Assembly: GCA_902766825.1 (NCBI GenBank)
Contig: CACXFB010000007.1
Location: forward strand, 1 to 33,431
Direction of reading: 5' to 3'
Source of the DNA: an uncultured Lachnospiraceae bacterium
Lineage (GTDB): Bacteria; Bacillota; Clostridia; Lachnospirales; Lachnospiraceae
Length of the DNA stretch: 33,431 bases
Shown: positions 1-9,294 of the stretch, piece after piece
Layout: every line of letters begins with the position of its first letter
How positions within the stretch are numbered: the first letter of the stretch is position 1
Notes under the pieces: model-generated
Databases searched by the model: none
Told to the model about the DNA's origin: nothing
What the model saw: the letters and a program-made list of their open reading frames with translations, nothing else
Made by a program: the position numbers and the translations under genes

Positions 1-1
1 A

Positions 2-427
2 TATCCTGATGTTGAAAGTGAAGCGAACATGTTAAGAGGTAAGATGGATAACGTTACTGTGGAAGATGTTGAACAGGTTATTGACAGAGTGACACTTAAG
101 GAAGCAAAAAAAGAAGTTGAGCAGGTATATGTAAGTGATGAAATAATTAATTATATTGCCGGGATTGCTTTTAGTACAAGAAATAATTCATATGTTAAAC
201 TTGGACTTAGCCCAAGAGGTTCAGTTGCTTTGGTAACAATGTCAAAGGCAATGGCATTTTTTGAGGAACGTGATTATGTTATTCCTGAGGATGTAAGAGC
301 ATGTGCAGTTGATGTTATGGGACACAGAATTGTTCCGTCTACAAAGGCGAGAGTTGAAAATGTAAGCGTAAATGATATTATCGAAGATACATTTTCAAAA
401 ATCAGTGTACCTTTAGTGAAGAGATAA
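2..427 (+). CDS. MoxR-family AAA+ ATPase, C-terminal part (cut by window edge)
   Basis: The reading frame is open from base 2, so the gene begins outside the window and only about 141 C-terminal residues are seen. The fragment is the helical lid of a MoxR ATPase: it holds the family pattern GLSPRGSVAL followed by AFFEERDYVIPEDV and a closing HRIVPS stretch. The Walker motifs would lie upstream and cannot be checked. MoxR ATPases are thought to act as chaperones for the products of neighbouring DUF58 or VWA genes. Here a DUF58 gene starts 12 bases downstream and a transglutaminase-like gene follows, the usual MoxR-DUF58-transglutaminase order. The identification rests on lid motifs plus context and is firm; the substrate is unknown. 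Confidence 0.88.
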   Translation, partial: YPDVESEANMLRGKMDNVTVEDVEQVIDRVTLKEAKKEVEQVYVSDEIINYIAGIAFSTRNNSYVKLGLSPRGSVALVTMSKAMAFFEERDYVIPEDVRACAVDVMGHRIVPSTKARVENVSVNDIIEDTFSKISVPLVKR

Positions 428-439
428 ATAGGGAGTAAT

Positions 440-1603
440 ATGGGAATTATATTATTTGTGATTTTAATAATATCCTGTCAGTGGATAGCTGTTATATATC
501 AATGGCCTGCAATGGATATGATAGTACGTGCATTTGTTATTTTGGGTATAGTTGATATTGTGGCATGTATTTATGGATTTTTCAAAATTAAATTTGAGAT
601 AATAAGCTCGAAAGAGACTGCGATAAAAGGTAAAAAGATACCTATGACAATCATGATTGATAACAAAGGTCTTTTGCCTGCTGCATCGGTAAAAGTAAAA
701 TTAAAAGTAACAAACACATTTTGTGATGCTACCGTAAAGAAGTCGATACAGTTACCGGTAAGAAAATGGGGAACACATAAGTACACGTTTGCTATGCGTG
801 CAAACACCTGTGGCGATGTTACTGTAAGTATTGATAAGGTAATTATCAGGGATTTCTTTGGTTTGTTAAAATTAAGAAAAAGACCCAAAAGCAGTTGTGC
901 CTGTGTTGTGCTGCCGCCTTATATTGAGGATACAATAGAGCGCCCTGCTGAGAATAATGCAGTTTTTGTTGACAGTGATATTTTCTCAAAGACAAAGCCC
1001 GGAAGCGACCCGAGTGAAGTGTTTGATATAAGACCAATGAAGGAATCAGATCCGATTAAGAGCATCAACTGGAAGATGACATTAAGACAGGATACTTACA
1101 TGGTAAACGAATATTCGCTGCCGCAGGGAAACGGAACAGTGATTATGCTTGATACATGTATCAATAATGATGACAAAGAGAAGATGGACATAACCGACAG
1201 GCTTTTTGAAGTTGTTATGATGATTATGCTTCGGTTATGCGAGTACGAGGTTGTTCATAAGGTTGTGTGGTATGACAGCAATATGAAAATGTGCAGGTAT
1301 GTGGATATTATGCCTGATGACAATGTTACCGGTGTTTTCTTTGAGATATATAAGTCACATGCATACACGGGTGATAATGTTTTTTTGGATGTGTTTAACA
1401 GCCAGTTTAATGTCGGTATGTTTTCTCATGTTTATTATGTGGGCAATGAGTGTGGCCAAAGTACAATATATAAACTTGTAGAAGGCAAGGAACATGCTAT
1501 AAAAACAGTTTTTGATGTGAAGTCAAATTCTGCGGACAATAATAAAGAGGATACTGTAGAAAGTACATGTATGTCTCTTGGAGTGGAACTGATAAGGTTG
1601 TAA
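440..1603 (+). CDS. DUF58 domain-containing membrane-anchored protein
   Basis: 387 residues. Two hydrophobic segments lie near the N terminus (about residues 3-20 and 27-47), followed by a beta-rich region and then the DUF58 core. The diagnostic stretch is near residues 188-226: GSDPSEVFDIRPM, then DPIKSINWK and a conserved-looking VNEY. DUF58 has a VWA-like fold; the protein is probably attached to the membrane with its DUF58 region facing the cytoplasm. It sits 12 bases after the MoxR gene and 4 bases before the transglutaminase gene, so the three are almost surely one operon. Start: ATG at 440 preceded by AGGGAG. Function beyond partnering MoxR and the transglutaminase is not established for this family. 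Confidence 0.9.
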   Translation: MGIILFVILIISCQWIAVIYQWPAMDMIVRAFVILGIVDIVACIYGFFKIKFEIISSKETAIKGKKIPMTIMIDNKGLLPAASVKVKLKVTNTFCDATVKKSIQLPVRKWGTHKYTFAMRANTCGDVTVSIDKVIIRDFFGLLKLRKRPKSSCACVVLPPYIEDTIERPAENNAVFVDSDIFSKTKPGSDPSEVFDIRPMKESDPIKSINWKMTLRQDTYMVNEYSLPQGNGTVIMLDTCINNDDKEKMDITDRLFEVVMMIMLRLCEYEVVHKVVWYDSNMKMCRYVDIMPDDNVTGVFFEIYKSHAYTGDNVFLDVFNSQFNVGMFSHVYYVGNECGQSTIYKLVEGKEHAIKTVFDVKSNSADNNKEDTVESTCMSLGVELIRL

Positions 1604-1607
1604 CCTT

Positions 1608-4475
1608 GTGACTGAAGGTACAGTGTTAATGAGGAACGTAAAAGTGAAGTGGATAAATTTTAAAAAGAGAAATAAAAAGAATGAAGTCGTAGAGTTTCTT
1701 GTGGATGAAGTAAGATTCGCTCCGGGTATAGACAGAAAGGAAGAATTAAAAAACAGATTGATGATGTATTTTCTTCCTTTTATTGTTGCAGTCAGCGTTT
1801 TTGGAGCATCAATCTCATGCTGTGATGTGAATTTTAATGAATTTACATTTCTTATGGCGGTTTTACTGCTTCACACAGGGATACATTATATTGTTTATGA
1901 TTATTCGGCAAAAGGAAGAAGAACAGGAATATCGGTAATGATAATAGCATATGTAGCTGTTGTTGTTGCGCTGAGTAAATTTTTAAAGGAAGGTCTTTTA
2001 TATATCGTAGATGATTATCTTACTGTTTTAAATGAACATAAGGATAGTGATTTTTCATTGGATTATAAAATGACCTATAACCGTCATACGGTAGTGTTTT
2101 TGTTTTTGGTTGTGGTAATGGCGTTCATGCTGTTTTTGTATAATTATATTATAGTGTGTTATACCAACCTGACCTTGTTTACACTGTTTAGTGTTTCGTG
2201 GTTTGCGCTGCCCCTGGCAGCAGGCGTTCATCCGAAAGATTCATATTTTCTTGTCTATGTTGTGACTTTGGTTATGGTACGCGCGACCGGCGGATTTTCA
2301 AGAAAGAGAGTTAATCCTTCAAGAAAAAATAAAGCTGGAACATATAAGAAATTTACTGATTCTCCGGTGTGCAAAATAATGTACAGCATGATGGTTGTAT
2401 TCATTCCGGTATTAATAATTGCGTATATCAGTGTTCCAAAAAAACTGCATAATAATGATTATCTTATAGAGCGTCATGAAAAAGCTGAATACAATCTTAA
2501 GACGGCGGTTAAGGAAAAAGAGGAAAAATATAAAATAGAGTCCGAATTAATAGATAAATTTTTAGGTGTTGATGATTTAAGAATCGGTGATGCTAAGGAA
2601 GAAAGAAGAAATTATTCAGAAAGCAGCCTGTCAAAGTATATAGAAGGATTATCAGATGTTTTTAATAAGCAAAACCAGGCACTTTTAGATGAAATTCAGA
2701 AAAAATACATAAGTGGTGCAAAATCATTTTTTAACGGATATGATCATGGTAATCTGAATAATAACATTAACAGTTCAAATCTTAATACTGACAAGGTGTA
2801 CGATTTTGCATTTGAAGATACAGGATATGATATGAAAAGCGTGTATCTGAAAAATTATAATTCGGTAAGTTATTCAGGAGGAACATGGACTGATAAAGAT
2901 GTTATGCCTGATTATGAATTAGATGTGGATTTTGAAGAAATTTATAAAGAGCAATTTAATGAGTTTACTGAAAGGGATGATGAGTATAATGAGACTTCAG
3001 GAAGACGGAAGATTATGATAAGTCAGGTTAGTGCAGATGCATCGGATAATATTACAAAATATATTGTGGCGGATGAAATATTTCCAACAAAAGAAGGAAA
3101 TAAAATGTCGGTAACGTATACAGAACCGAATGTGAATGCACTTCTTGGAGTGGCGATGCCGGGTGGAGTTGAAGATGCTGTTAATTACATGAAGGATACT
3201 TTATGGTGGGGAAATGATAGTTGTAATAGCTGGTTGATAGGATCATTTGTATGGTATCTATATGATAATTATGTGGAGGTACCAAAGGAAGTTGAGGAAG
3301 TTGCCCAGTATGCAAGGGACGGTTTTAAGTATAAAGATTATTATGCAAAAGAATATATAGATTCTTGTATTTTGCAGATGAGATTAAATATGAATGAGCA
3401 AATGGATGATGAGTATGGAGCATGGGTTGATTATAATGATGAATATTATGAAATTGATAACTATAATGAATATGCTCTTGCCGCAATAAAGCATGTGCAG
3501 GATATTTTATCTTCGGGATATAATTACACACTGTCGCCTAAGAAAACAAAAGGAACAGATCCTGTGTATGATTTTGTATTTAATACTCACGAAGGATATT
3601 GTATGCATTTTGCATCTGCTGCCACAATAATGCTAAGAGGGCTTGGTGTTCCTGCAAGATATGTTGAGGGATACATGATTGATGAAAAGACTCTTAACGA
3701 TGCATTAAAGGCAGGTACAAAAGAAATAGACGGTAAAGAAATGGCAAGCACCGGTATATACGGTACAAATGCTCATGCGTGGGTTGAAGTTTTTATAGAC
3801 AACTTAGGATGGGTTCCTGTTGAGATGACTCTTGGAAGCAGTGCTACAGGTGAAAGTTTTTATAATGAATCCAATAACTACAGAGTGACTGTTGAGGAAA
3901 GTCGGGCTCAGGCAGCATCAGCAAATAAACCTGATAAAAAGGATGATGACACACAGGAAACAAAGAAGGAAGATGAAAGTGCCGTTAAGAACAATGACGG
4001 CAGTGATTCAACTAATAATAAAGGTAAATTAGTTGCGGCAATGAAAAAAGTATTTAAGATTGCGTCCATCCCGCTTATGATTACATTATGTATGGGAGTG
4101 GCAGTATATTATGTAAGAAGAAAGAGAAAAGCAAGATTGAGAAAGATTGCTACTTCAAAGGGCGCATACCGATTTATTACAAAGAGACTGATTAAAGCTG
4201 CTGACAAAGCCGGTGTTGATATGAACGGCAATAATCATTATCTTGACATTGCAAGTGTATTTGCTGTTAAAGATGAATGTATGGAAGATGAAGATGCAAT
4301 AAAATTTATGGAAGTGCTTCGCCATGTCACATATTCGAAAGAGGGAGTTACCATGGAGGATGTGGAGTGCTTAAAGGATATTTATAACAGATATATGAGC
4401 AAGGTGCGTGAAGGCAGAAATACACTTTCGGTATTTTTCCATGAAAAGATTCTTGGAGAGATTGCATCTGTGTAG
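1608..4475 (+). CDS. Membrane transglutaminase-like (TgpA-type) protein
   Basis: 955 residues if the GTG at 1608 is used. An in-frame ATG at 1629 has a GAAGG ten bases ahead of it and is an equally good start. Several membrane segments fill roughly residues 45-280. A long, charged extracellular region follows, then the transglutaminase-like core. Its Cys lies in GYCMHFASAATIMLRGLG (C665) and its His in NAHAWVEV (H723). The third catalytic position falls in VPVEMT, with Glu where many relatives have Asp. A Lys/Asp/Glu-rich linker leads to a last membrane segment near residues 815-840 and a cytoplasmic tail. It closes the MoxR-DUF58-transglutaminase operon. Papain-like proteins of this type may cut or cross-link surface proteins; which reaction occurs here is unknown. 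Confidence 0.88.
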   Translation: MTEGTVLMRNVKVKWINFKKRNKKNEVVEFLVDEVRFAPGIDRKEELKNRLMMYFLPFIVAVSVFGASISCCDVNFNEFTFLMAVLLLHTGIHYIVYDYSAKGRRTGISVMIIAYVAVVVALSKFLKEGLLYIVDDYLTVLNEHKDSDFSLDYKMTYNRHTVVFLFLVVVMAFMLFLYNYIIVCYTNLTLFTLFSVSWFALPLAAGVHPKDSYFLVYVVTLVMVRATGGFSRKRVNPSRKNKAGTYKKFTDSPVCKIMYSMMVVFIPVLIIAYISVPKKLHNNDYLIERHEKAEYNLKTAVKEKEEKYKIESELIDKFLGVDDLRIGDAKEERRNYSESSLSKYIEGLSDVFNKQNQALLDEIQKKYISGAKSFFNGYDHGNLNNNINSSNLNTDKVYDFAFEDTGYDMKSVYLKNYNSVSYSGGTWTDKDVMPDYELDVDFEEIYKEQFNEFTERDDEYNETSGRRKIMISQVSADASDNITKYIVADEIFPTKEGNKMSVTYTEPNVNALLGVAMPGGVEDAVNYMKDTLWWGNDSCNSWLIGSFVWYLYDNYVEVPKEVEEVAQYARDGFKYKDYYAKEYIDSCILQMRLNMNEQMDDEYGAWVDYNDEYYEIDNYNEYALAAIKHVQDILSSGYNYTLSPKKTKGTDPVYDFVFNTHEGYCMHFASAATIMLRGLGVPARYVEGYMIDEKTLNDALKAGTKEIDGKEMASTGIYGTNAHAWVEVFIDNLGWVPVEMTLGSSATGESFYNESNNYRVTVEESRAQAASANKPDKKDDDTQETKKEDESAVKNNDGSDSTNNKGKLVAAMKKVFKIASIPLMITLCMGVAVYYVRRKRKARLRKIATSKGAYRFITKRLIKAADKAGVDMNGNNHYLDIASVFAVKDECMEDEDAIKFMEVLRHVTYSKEGVTMEDVECLKDIYNRYMSKVREGRNTLSVFFHEKILGEIASV

Positions 4476-4486
4476 ATGTAAGTGCA

Positions 4487-4515
4487 TTTACTAAGTATAA
4501 ATTATGGCGTATAAT
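4487..4515 (+). promoter_or_regulatory. Sigma-A-type promoter for the two-component operon
   Basis: TTTACT at 4487-4492 and a perfect TATAAT at 4510-4515, 17 bases apart. It lies in the 79-base gap after the transglutaminase gene and 39 bases before the response-regulator start, so the two-component genes can be transcribed on their own. No terminator is visible in the gap, so read-through from upstream is also possible. Confidence 0.65.
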
Positions 4516-4554
4516 GGGTTAGTATTTAGCTTTATGGGAGGAAACATATAAAGT

Positions 4555-5259
4555 ATGGCAAAGATAATTCTTGTTGAAGATGAAGCAAAGATTGCACGTT
4601 TTGTGCAGCTTGAGCTGGTGCATGAAGGATATGAAGTAGAGGTAACTAAGAACGGTAACGACGGGCTTGAGGCTATTCTTAAAAAGGATGCTGACCTTGT
4701 GGTACTGGATATTATGCTTCCGGGAATGAACGGACTTGAAGTGTGTAAGCACGCCAGGGAAGCAGGAGTTGATATTCCGATTATCATGCTTACTGCAAAA
4801 GATGATATTATGGACAAGGTTAACGGACTTGATAATGGTGCGGATGATTACATGACAAAGCCATTTGCAACTCCTGAACTTCTTGCAAGAATCAGAGTTC
4901 ATCTGGCGAGACATCAAAAGCTTGTGGATACTATGAAGGAAGAAGAGAAGCCGGATAAGCTTGTTCTTGAAAAGCTTGTGGTTGACAGGGTTGCGCATGT
5001 TGTCCATTATGATGGAGATGAGATTAATCTTACCAAAAAGGAATTTGACCTTTTGGAATATCTTTTAGAGAACATGGATGTTGCGGTTAGCAGAGATACC
5101 ATTCTTGATAAGGTATGGGAATATGATTTCTACGGTAATACCAATGTTGTTGATGTGTACGTAAGATATATAAGACAGAAGCTTGACGATGTGTATGGTA
5201 TACATGTTATACGAACCGTCAGAGGTATAGGCTATGAAATCAGAAGTGACATTCATTGA
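4555..5259 (+). CDS. OmpR/PhoB-family response regulator
   Basis: 234 residues, the usual length. The receiver domain (about 1-120) has the acidic pair ED at residues 8-9, the phospho-acceptor D52 in VVLDIMLPGMNG, Thr in MLTAKDD and Lys in MTKPFATPEL. The C-terminal winged helix (about 135-232) shows EFDLLEYLLEN and the closing VRTVRGIGYEI pattern of OmpR-type DNA-binding domains. It is expected to be phosphorylated by the kinase encoded immediately downstream, whose start overlaps this gene by 26 bases, a sign of translational coupling. A GGGAGG lies 14 bases before the ATG, a rather long spacing. The regulon cannot be inferred; cell envelope functions are possible given the neighbours. Confidence 0.95.
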   Translation: MAKIILVEDEAKIARFVQLELVHEGYEVEVTKNGNDGLEAILKKDADLVVLDIMLPGMNGLEVCKHAREAGVDIPIIMLTAKDDIMDKVNGLDNGADDYMTKPFATPELLARIRVHLARHQKLVDTMKEEEKPDKLVLEKLVVDRVAHVVHYDGDEINLTKKEFDLLEYLLENMDVAVSRDTILDKVWEYDFYGNTNVVDVYVRYIRQKLDDVYGIHVIRTVRGIGYEIRSDIH

Positions 5260-6691
5260 TATCATAAGAAAACTGTATGGAGCCTACTACGCAAAAAAGG
5301 AAAAGTTTCTTAGCAGAATGAGGCTTTCCCTTACTTTTAGAATTGCGGTTAACTATTCGAGAATGTTTATCATTTTCGGGCTGGTTATAATTCTTCTTTT
5401 CGGACTTATGTTTATGATGCTGTTCTATCATGAGTGCGGTCAGAAGATGGATGACGTAAAACAAAGAGTTATAGAGGCTGCAGGTGATGATTATAAGAAT
5501 GCTGACTTTTCGGAAGTAAATGTGTACAGGGAAGATGGACTTGAACTTAGAATTCTTGAGGCAAGCACAAGAACGGAAATATACTCCGATACGGAAGATA
5601 AGCTCAATAAGAAAGCCAACGTTCTTGATAAAGTATTTGTTGAGGGAAAAGGAAGCGGCAGACAGACAATACTGTACACAGAGAGAATTGTCCGCGTCGG
5701 CTACAGAAATACCGATGAGATATCGCTTCGTCTTGAGTACAGAACCGATATTTCAAAACAGATGAATTTTTATATCAAAAATATAAAAATAATGTTTTTG
5801 ATAATTGTGCTTATCTCAATTATCATGTCGGTGTCCGGTGCCAGACAGATGAAGTTTTTAATGAGTCCGATTGAGCAGATGTCAAAGGCAGCAGAAAAGC
5901 TTACGGTATATAATCTGGACAAGGAACGACTTAATACAACAGGTACAAAAAATGAGTTAAAAGATCTTGCGGAGACAATCAACAAGATGCTTGACCGTAT
6001 TGATATTTCATACGAGAATCAGAAGCAGTTTGTATCGAATGCATCGCACGAACTTCGAACCCCGATAGCGGTTATCCAGGGATATGTTAATATGGTTGAC
6101 AGGTGGGGAAAGGAAGATCCTGATGTTATGGATGAGTCAATTCAGGCCATAAAAGAAGAAGCTGCCAATATGAAGGAACTGGTCGAAAAACTCCTTTTCC
6201 TTTCAAGAAATGATAAAAATACGCTCAAGCTCAGTAAGACATATTTTAACATGAAAGAGATTGCTGATGAGCTTGCAAAAGAGACTGTAATGGTTGCGGA
6301 CAAGAGAAATATTATAATCGGAGCCATGGAAGATGTAATGGTATACGGAGACCGACAGAGTCTTAAGCAGGCTGTTCGAATATTGATTGATAATGCGATT
6401 AAGTATTCAAGGGATGATGACAGCATCACGCTGACATGTAAAAATAATAATGGTGAATGTACTGTGACGGTTGAGGATACCGGTATAGGAATGAAGGAAA
6501 ATGACATTGGAAAGGTTTTCGAACGCTTTTACCGTTCGGAGGATGTCCGGGATAAAAGCATTACCGGACATGGTCTTGGACTTTCCATTGCAAAGCTTAT
6601 TGTTATTAAGCATACCGGAACAATACGTGTAAGGAGTCAATACGGGAAGGGAACGGTATTTAGTATTATTCTGCCAAGAATATATATTTAA
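5234..6691 (+). CDS. HAMP-containing sensor histidine kinase
   Basis: 485 residues. Membrane segments lie near residues 44-65 and 178-200, enclosing an extracytoplasmic sensor of about 110 residues; a HAMP-like linker follows. The phospho-acceptor is H272 in FVSNASHELRTPIAVIQGY. The ATPase domain shows the N box (ILIDNAIKYS), the G1 box (VEDTGIGM), the F box (VFERFYRSED) and the G2 box (GHGLGLSIAKLI), so all catalytic boxes are intact. The start at 5234 lies inside the response-regulator gene and has AGAGG eight bases ahead, which supports it. Together with the upstream regulator it forms a standard two-component system. The signal is not predictable from the short sensor domain. Confidence 0.95.
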   Translation: MKSEVTFIDIIRKLYGAYYAKKEKFLSRMRLSLTFRIAVNYSRMFIIFGLVIILLFGLMFMMLFYHECGQKMDDVKQRVIEAAGDDYKNADFSEVNVYREDGLELRILEASTRTEIYSDTEDKLNKKANVLDKVFVEGKGSGRQTILYTERIVRVGYRNTDEISLRLEYRTDISKQMNFYIKNIKIMFLIIVLISIIMSVSGARQMKFLMSPIEQMSKAAEKLTVYNLDKERLNTTGTKNELKDLAETINKMLDRIDISYENQKQFVSNASHELRTPIAVIQGYVNMVDRWGKEDPDVMDESIQAIKEEAANMKELVEKLLFLSRNDKNTLKLSKTYFNMKEIADELAKETVMVADKRNIIIGAMEDVMVYGDRQSLKQAVRILIDNAIKYSRDDDSITLTCKNNNGECTVTVEDTGIGMKENDIGKVFERFYRSEDVRDKSITGHGLGLSIAKLIVIKHTGTIRVRSQYGKGTVFSIILPRIYI

Positions 6692-6738
6692 ACCGCAAAC
6701 CTTGTGTATATATTTTTTTATGAATGGAGGAAATCGTG

Positions 6739-7527
6739 ATGATAGGATTTATCGGATGCGGTAACATGGCAAATGCCATGATGGGAGGAATAATAAAAAG
6801 CGGGCTTGTAAAGGCTGATGAGATTATCTCAAGTGATGTTTCAAAGGCAGCTCTTGATAAAGCAAAGGACGCTCTTGGAATTAACACAACAACTGATAAT
6901 GTAAGTCTTGCAAAGCAGTCTGATGTGATTGTTCTTGCAATCAAGCCAATGTATTATGAAGGAGCTATTAAAGAGATTAAAGACGCGGTTGATGAGAACA
7001 AGATTATAGTTACCATCGCGCCGGGTAAGACTATTGCATTTGTTGAAGAATGCTTTGGCAGAAAAATAAAGCTTGTAAGAACAATGCCTAACACTCCTGC
7101 TCTTGTAGGTGAAGGAATCACAGCTATGTGTGTTAATGAAAATATTACGGATGAGGATAAGGAATATGTTAAGAAGCTTCTCTCAAGCTTTGGTAAAGCT
7201 GAAGTTGTCGGAGAGAATCTTATGGATGTTGTCGTATCTGTAAGCGGAAGTTCACCTGCATATGTGTTTATGTTTATCGAGGCTATGGCGGATGCAGCTG
7301 TTGCTGATGGAATGCCAAGAGCACAGGCATATACATTTGCGGCTCAGGCTGTTCTTGGAAGTGCAAAGATGGTTCTTGAGACAGGAAAGCATCCGGGTGA
7401 ACTTAAGGATATGGTATGTTCACCTGCAGGAACAACAATCGAAGCTGTAAGAGTGCTTGAAGAAAAGGGTATGAGAAGTGCTGTTATAGAAGCAATGAAG
7501 GCTTGTACAAAGAAAGCAGGATCATAA
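6739..7527 (+). CDS. proC: Pyrroline-5-carboxylate reductase
   Basis: 262 residues. The enzyme reduces 1-pyrroline-5-carboxylate to L-proline with NAD(P)H, the last step of proline synthesis, in the cytosol. The N terminus MIGFIGCGNMANAMMGG is the family's dinucleotide-binding start, followed by AIKPMY and by the active-site region VRTMPNTPALVGEG. The C-terminal dimerisation domain carries SGSSPAYVF and the signature KDMVCSPAGTTIEAV. A frame-matched ATG at 6724 overlaps the ribosome binding site; GGAGG at 6726-6730 lies eight bases before the ATG at 6739, so 6739 is chosen. The gene stands alone between the kinase gene and a strong terminator. Confidence 0.96.
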   Translation: MIGFIGCGNMANAMMGGIIKSGLVKADEIISSDVSKAALDKAKDALGINTTTDNVSLAKQSDVIVLAIKPMYYEGAIKEIKDAVDENKIIVTIAPGKTIAFVEECFGRKIKLVRTMPNTPALVGEGITAMCVNENITDEDKEYVKKLLSSFGKAEVVGENLMDVVVSVSGSSPAYVFMFIEAMADAAVADGMPRAQAYTFAAQAVLGSAKMVLETGKHPGELKDMVCSPAGTTIEAVRVLEEKGMRSAVIEAMKACTKKAGS

Positions 7528-7566
7528 TTATATAGTCAGATAATTAAATATTTTCAGAAATGACAA

Positions 7567-7598
7567 AAGGACCGGAATAAACCGGTCCTTCTGTTTTT
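7567..7598 (+). terminator. Rho-independent terminator after proC
   Basis: A nine-base-pair perfect stem (AAGGACCGG with CCGGTCCTT) closes a six-base loop and is followed by CTGTTTTT. It lies 39 bases after the proC stop codon and separates proC from the germination gene. Confidence 0.92.
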
Positions 7599-7784
7599 AA
7601 GGATGAGTTAATATAGTTTCAATTAATGAAGCTATACGAGTGTCATTTTAGAGTCAAATACTCTGAATGTCAATAGTATTTTATAAAAAAGATAATAAAG
7701 ATTTTTTTTGAGGTGTATTTTCAGTCTAAAGTGTAAATTATATGTAGTGTATCATGGAAATTTTTAAGTGGGGGAGAGGTTGAT

Positions 7785-9215
7785 ATGGAACATAAAGAGG
7801 TGTATTTGCTCTCAAAAGATATTAACGATAATATAAAACATTTTAATTCGGTGTTAAATACAAATGACAGCTTTGATATTGTTCACCGCGAGATTGAGAT
7901 AGCGGGTAAAAAAGCATGCCTGTATTGTGTTGAGGGTCTCAGTAAGTCGGAGCTTATGGAACGCATTCTTGATTTTATGATGGGCGCAGGGAATGATAAG
8001 CTGCCGCAAAGTGCGGATGAAGTGGCAAAGAGGATGATTCCTTACGGGGGAGCAGGAACAATTAAAGACAGTTCGGATATTGTTACGAATGTGCTTACAG
8101 GGATTAGTGTGCTTTTTATTGATGGGTACGATGTGGCATTTACAATCGATTGCAGGGAATATCCTGCAAGAGGCGTTGAGGAGCCGGCAAAGGACAGGGT
8201 GATGCGAGGCTCTAGGGATGGTTTTGTTGAAACTCTTGTATGTAACACGGCAATGATACGAAGAAGAATACGAACGCCGGATCTTAGAATGGAAATATAT
8301 AAAGTCGGGGAATCGTCAAAGACTGATATTGCGTTGTGCTACATGGGAGAACGTGTAGATAAGGCGTTTCTTGAAGATATTAGAAACAGAATTAAGACAA
8401 TGAAGGTCGATGCACTGACAATGAATCAGGAATCATTTGCGGAGATGTTGTATCGTTCTAGATGGATAAATCCTTTTCCAAAATTCAAATACAGCGAACG
8501 CCCGGATGCGACGGCAGCTTGTATTCTGGATGGCAGTGTTGCGGTGTTAATCGATAATTCGCCGGCGGCAATGATTCTGCCGGGGAGCATATTTGATATT
8601 GCCGAGGAAGCGGATGATTATTATTTTCCTCCTGTTACGGGAACGTATCTAAGATTGTCGAGAATAATGATTAACATACTGACAGTTTTTCTGACTCCGA
8701 CGTGGCTTTTATTAATAAGCAATCCGCAGCTTATGCCTAAGTGGCTTGAATTTACTTTTATAAAAGATACGGTAAATATTCCGGTTGTACTACAGTTTCT
8801 TATACTTGAATTTTCTATAGACGGTTTAAGGCTTGCGGCGATAAATACGCCGAATATGTTAAGCACTCCGTTAAGTGTAATGGCGGCTCTTATAATCGGA
8901 GATTTTGCTGCATCTTCCGGATGGTTTAACAAAGAAGCAATGCTTTATATGGCGTTTGTTGCGATAGCTAATTATGTACAGGTATCTTTTGAGCTTGGAT
9001 ATGCGCTGAAATTCATGAGGCTTATAATGCTTGTTCTTACTGCTGCATTTAATGAGATAGGATATATAACAGGTGTTGTATTTGTGTTTGTATGTATTTT
9101 TAACAATAAGACAGTTTCCGGTAAAAATTATCTGTATCCTCTGATTCCGTTCAATAAAAGAAAACTTATCAGAAGAATTTTTAGGGTGAATATAAGGAGT
9201 GTAAATCGCTCCTAA
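7785..9215 (+). CDS. GerA-family spore germination protein (SpoVAF-like)
   Basis: 476 residues. The soluble N-terminal half has the GerA/SpoVAF pattern: GISVLFIDGYDVAF, then EYPARGVEEPAKD, RGSRDGFVETL and RRRIRTPDLRMEIYKVG. The C-terminal half is hydrophobic with about five membrane segments from residue 285 on, including STPLSVMAALIIGDFA. GerA-type proteins sit in the inner spore membrane and act in nutrient sensing or ion release at germination. The EEP and RGSRDGF wording and the absence of gerB and gerC neighbours fit the SpoVAF branch better than a full GerABC receptor. A strong GGGGAGAGGT precedes the ATG. The 257-base upstream gap holds the proC terminator and a small AGAGT/ACTCT inverted repeat; I could not identify a convincing forespore promoter. 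Family assignment is firm, subfamily less so. Confidence 0.85.
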   Translation: MEHKEVYLLSKDINDNIKHFNSVLNTNDSFDIVHREIEIAGKKACLYCVEGLSKSELMERILDFMMGAGNDKLPQSADEVAKRMIPYGGAGTIKDSSDIVTNVLTGISVLFIDGYDVAFTIDCREYPARGVEEPAKDRVMRGSRDGFVETLVCNTAMIRRRIRTPDLRMEIYKVGESSKTDIALCYMGERVDKAFLEDIRNRIKTMKVDALTMNQESFAEMLYRSRWINPFPKFKYSERPDATAACILDGSVAVLIDNSPAAMILPGSIFDIAEEADDYYFPPVTGTYLRLSRIMINILTVFLTPTWLLLISNPQLMPKWLEFTFIKDTVNIPVVLQFLILEFSIDGLRLAAINTPNMLSTPLSVMAALIIGDFAASSGWFNKEAMLYMAFVAIANYVQVSFELGYALKFMRLIMLVLTAAFNEIGYITGVVFVFVCIFNNKTVSGKNYLYPLIPFNKRKLIRRIFRVNIRSVNRS

Positions 9216-9226
9216 TGATTTTTTAA

Positions 9227-9255
9227 TTGAATATGTACACTGTAAATGTTAATAT
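9227..9255 (+). promoter_or_regulatory. Candidate promoter (extended -10) for the DUF975 gene
   Basis: TTGAAT at 9227-9232 and TAATAT at 9250-9255 with a 17-base spacer and TG one base before the -10. It lies in the 79-base gap after the germination gene and 39 bases before the next start, suggesting separate vegetative transcription. Confidence 0.55.
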
Positions 9256-9294
9256 TGTTTCTATAAAAATAATGTTTACAGAAAAGAGGTAGCT

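Noticed and set aside
4519-5007. Reverse-strand open frame over the response regulator
   Set aside because: It is the antisense shadow of a gene with intact receiver-domain motifs and shows no domain of its own.
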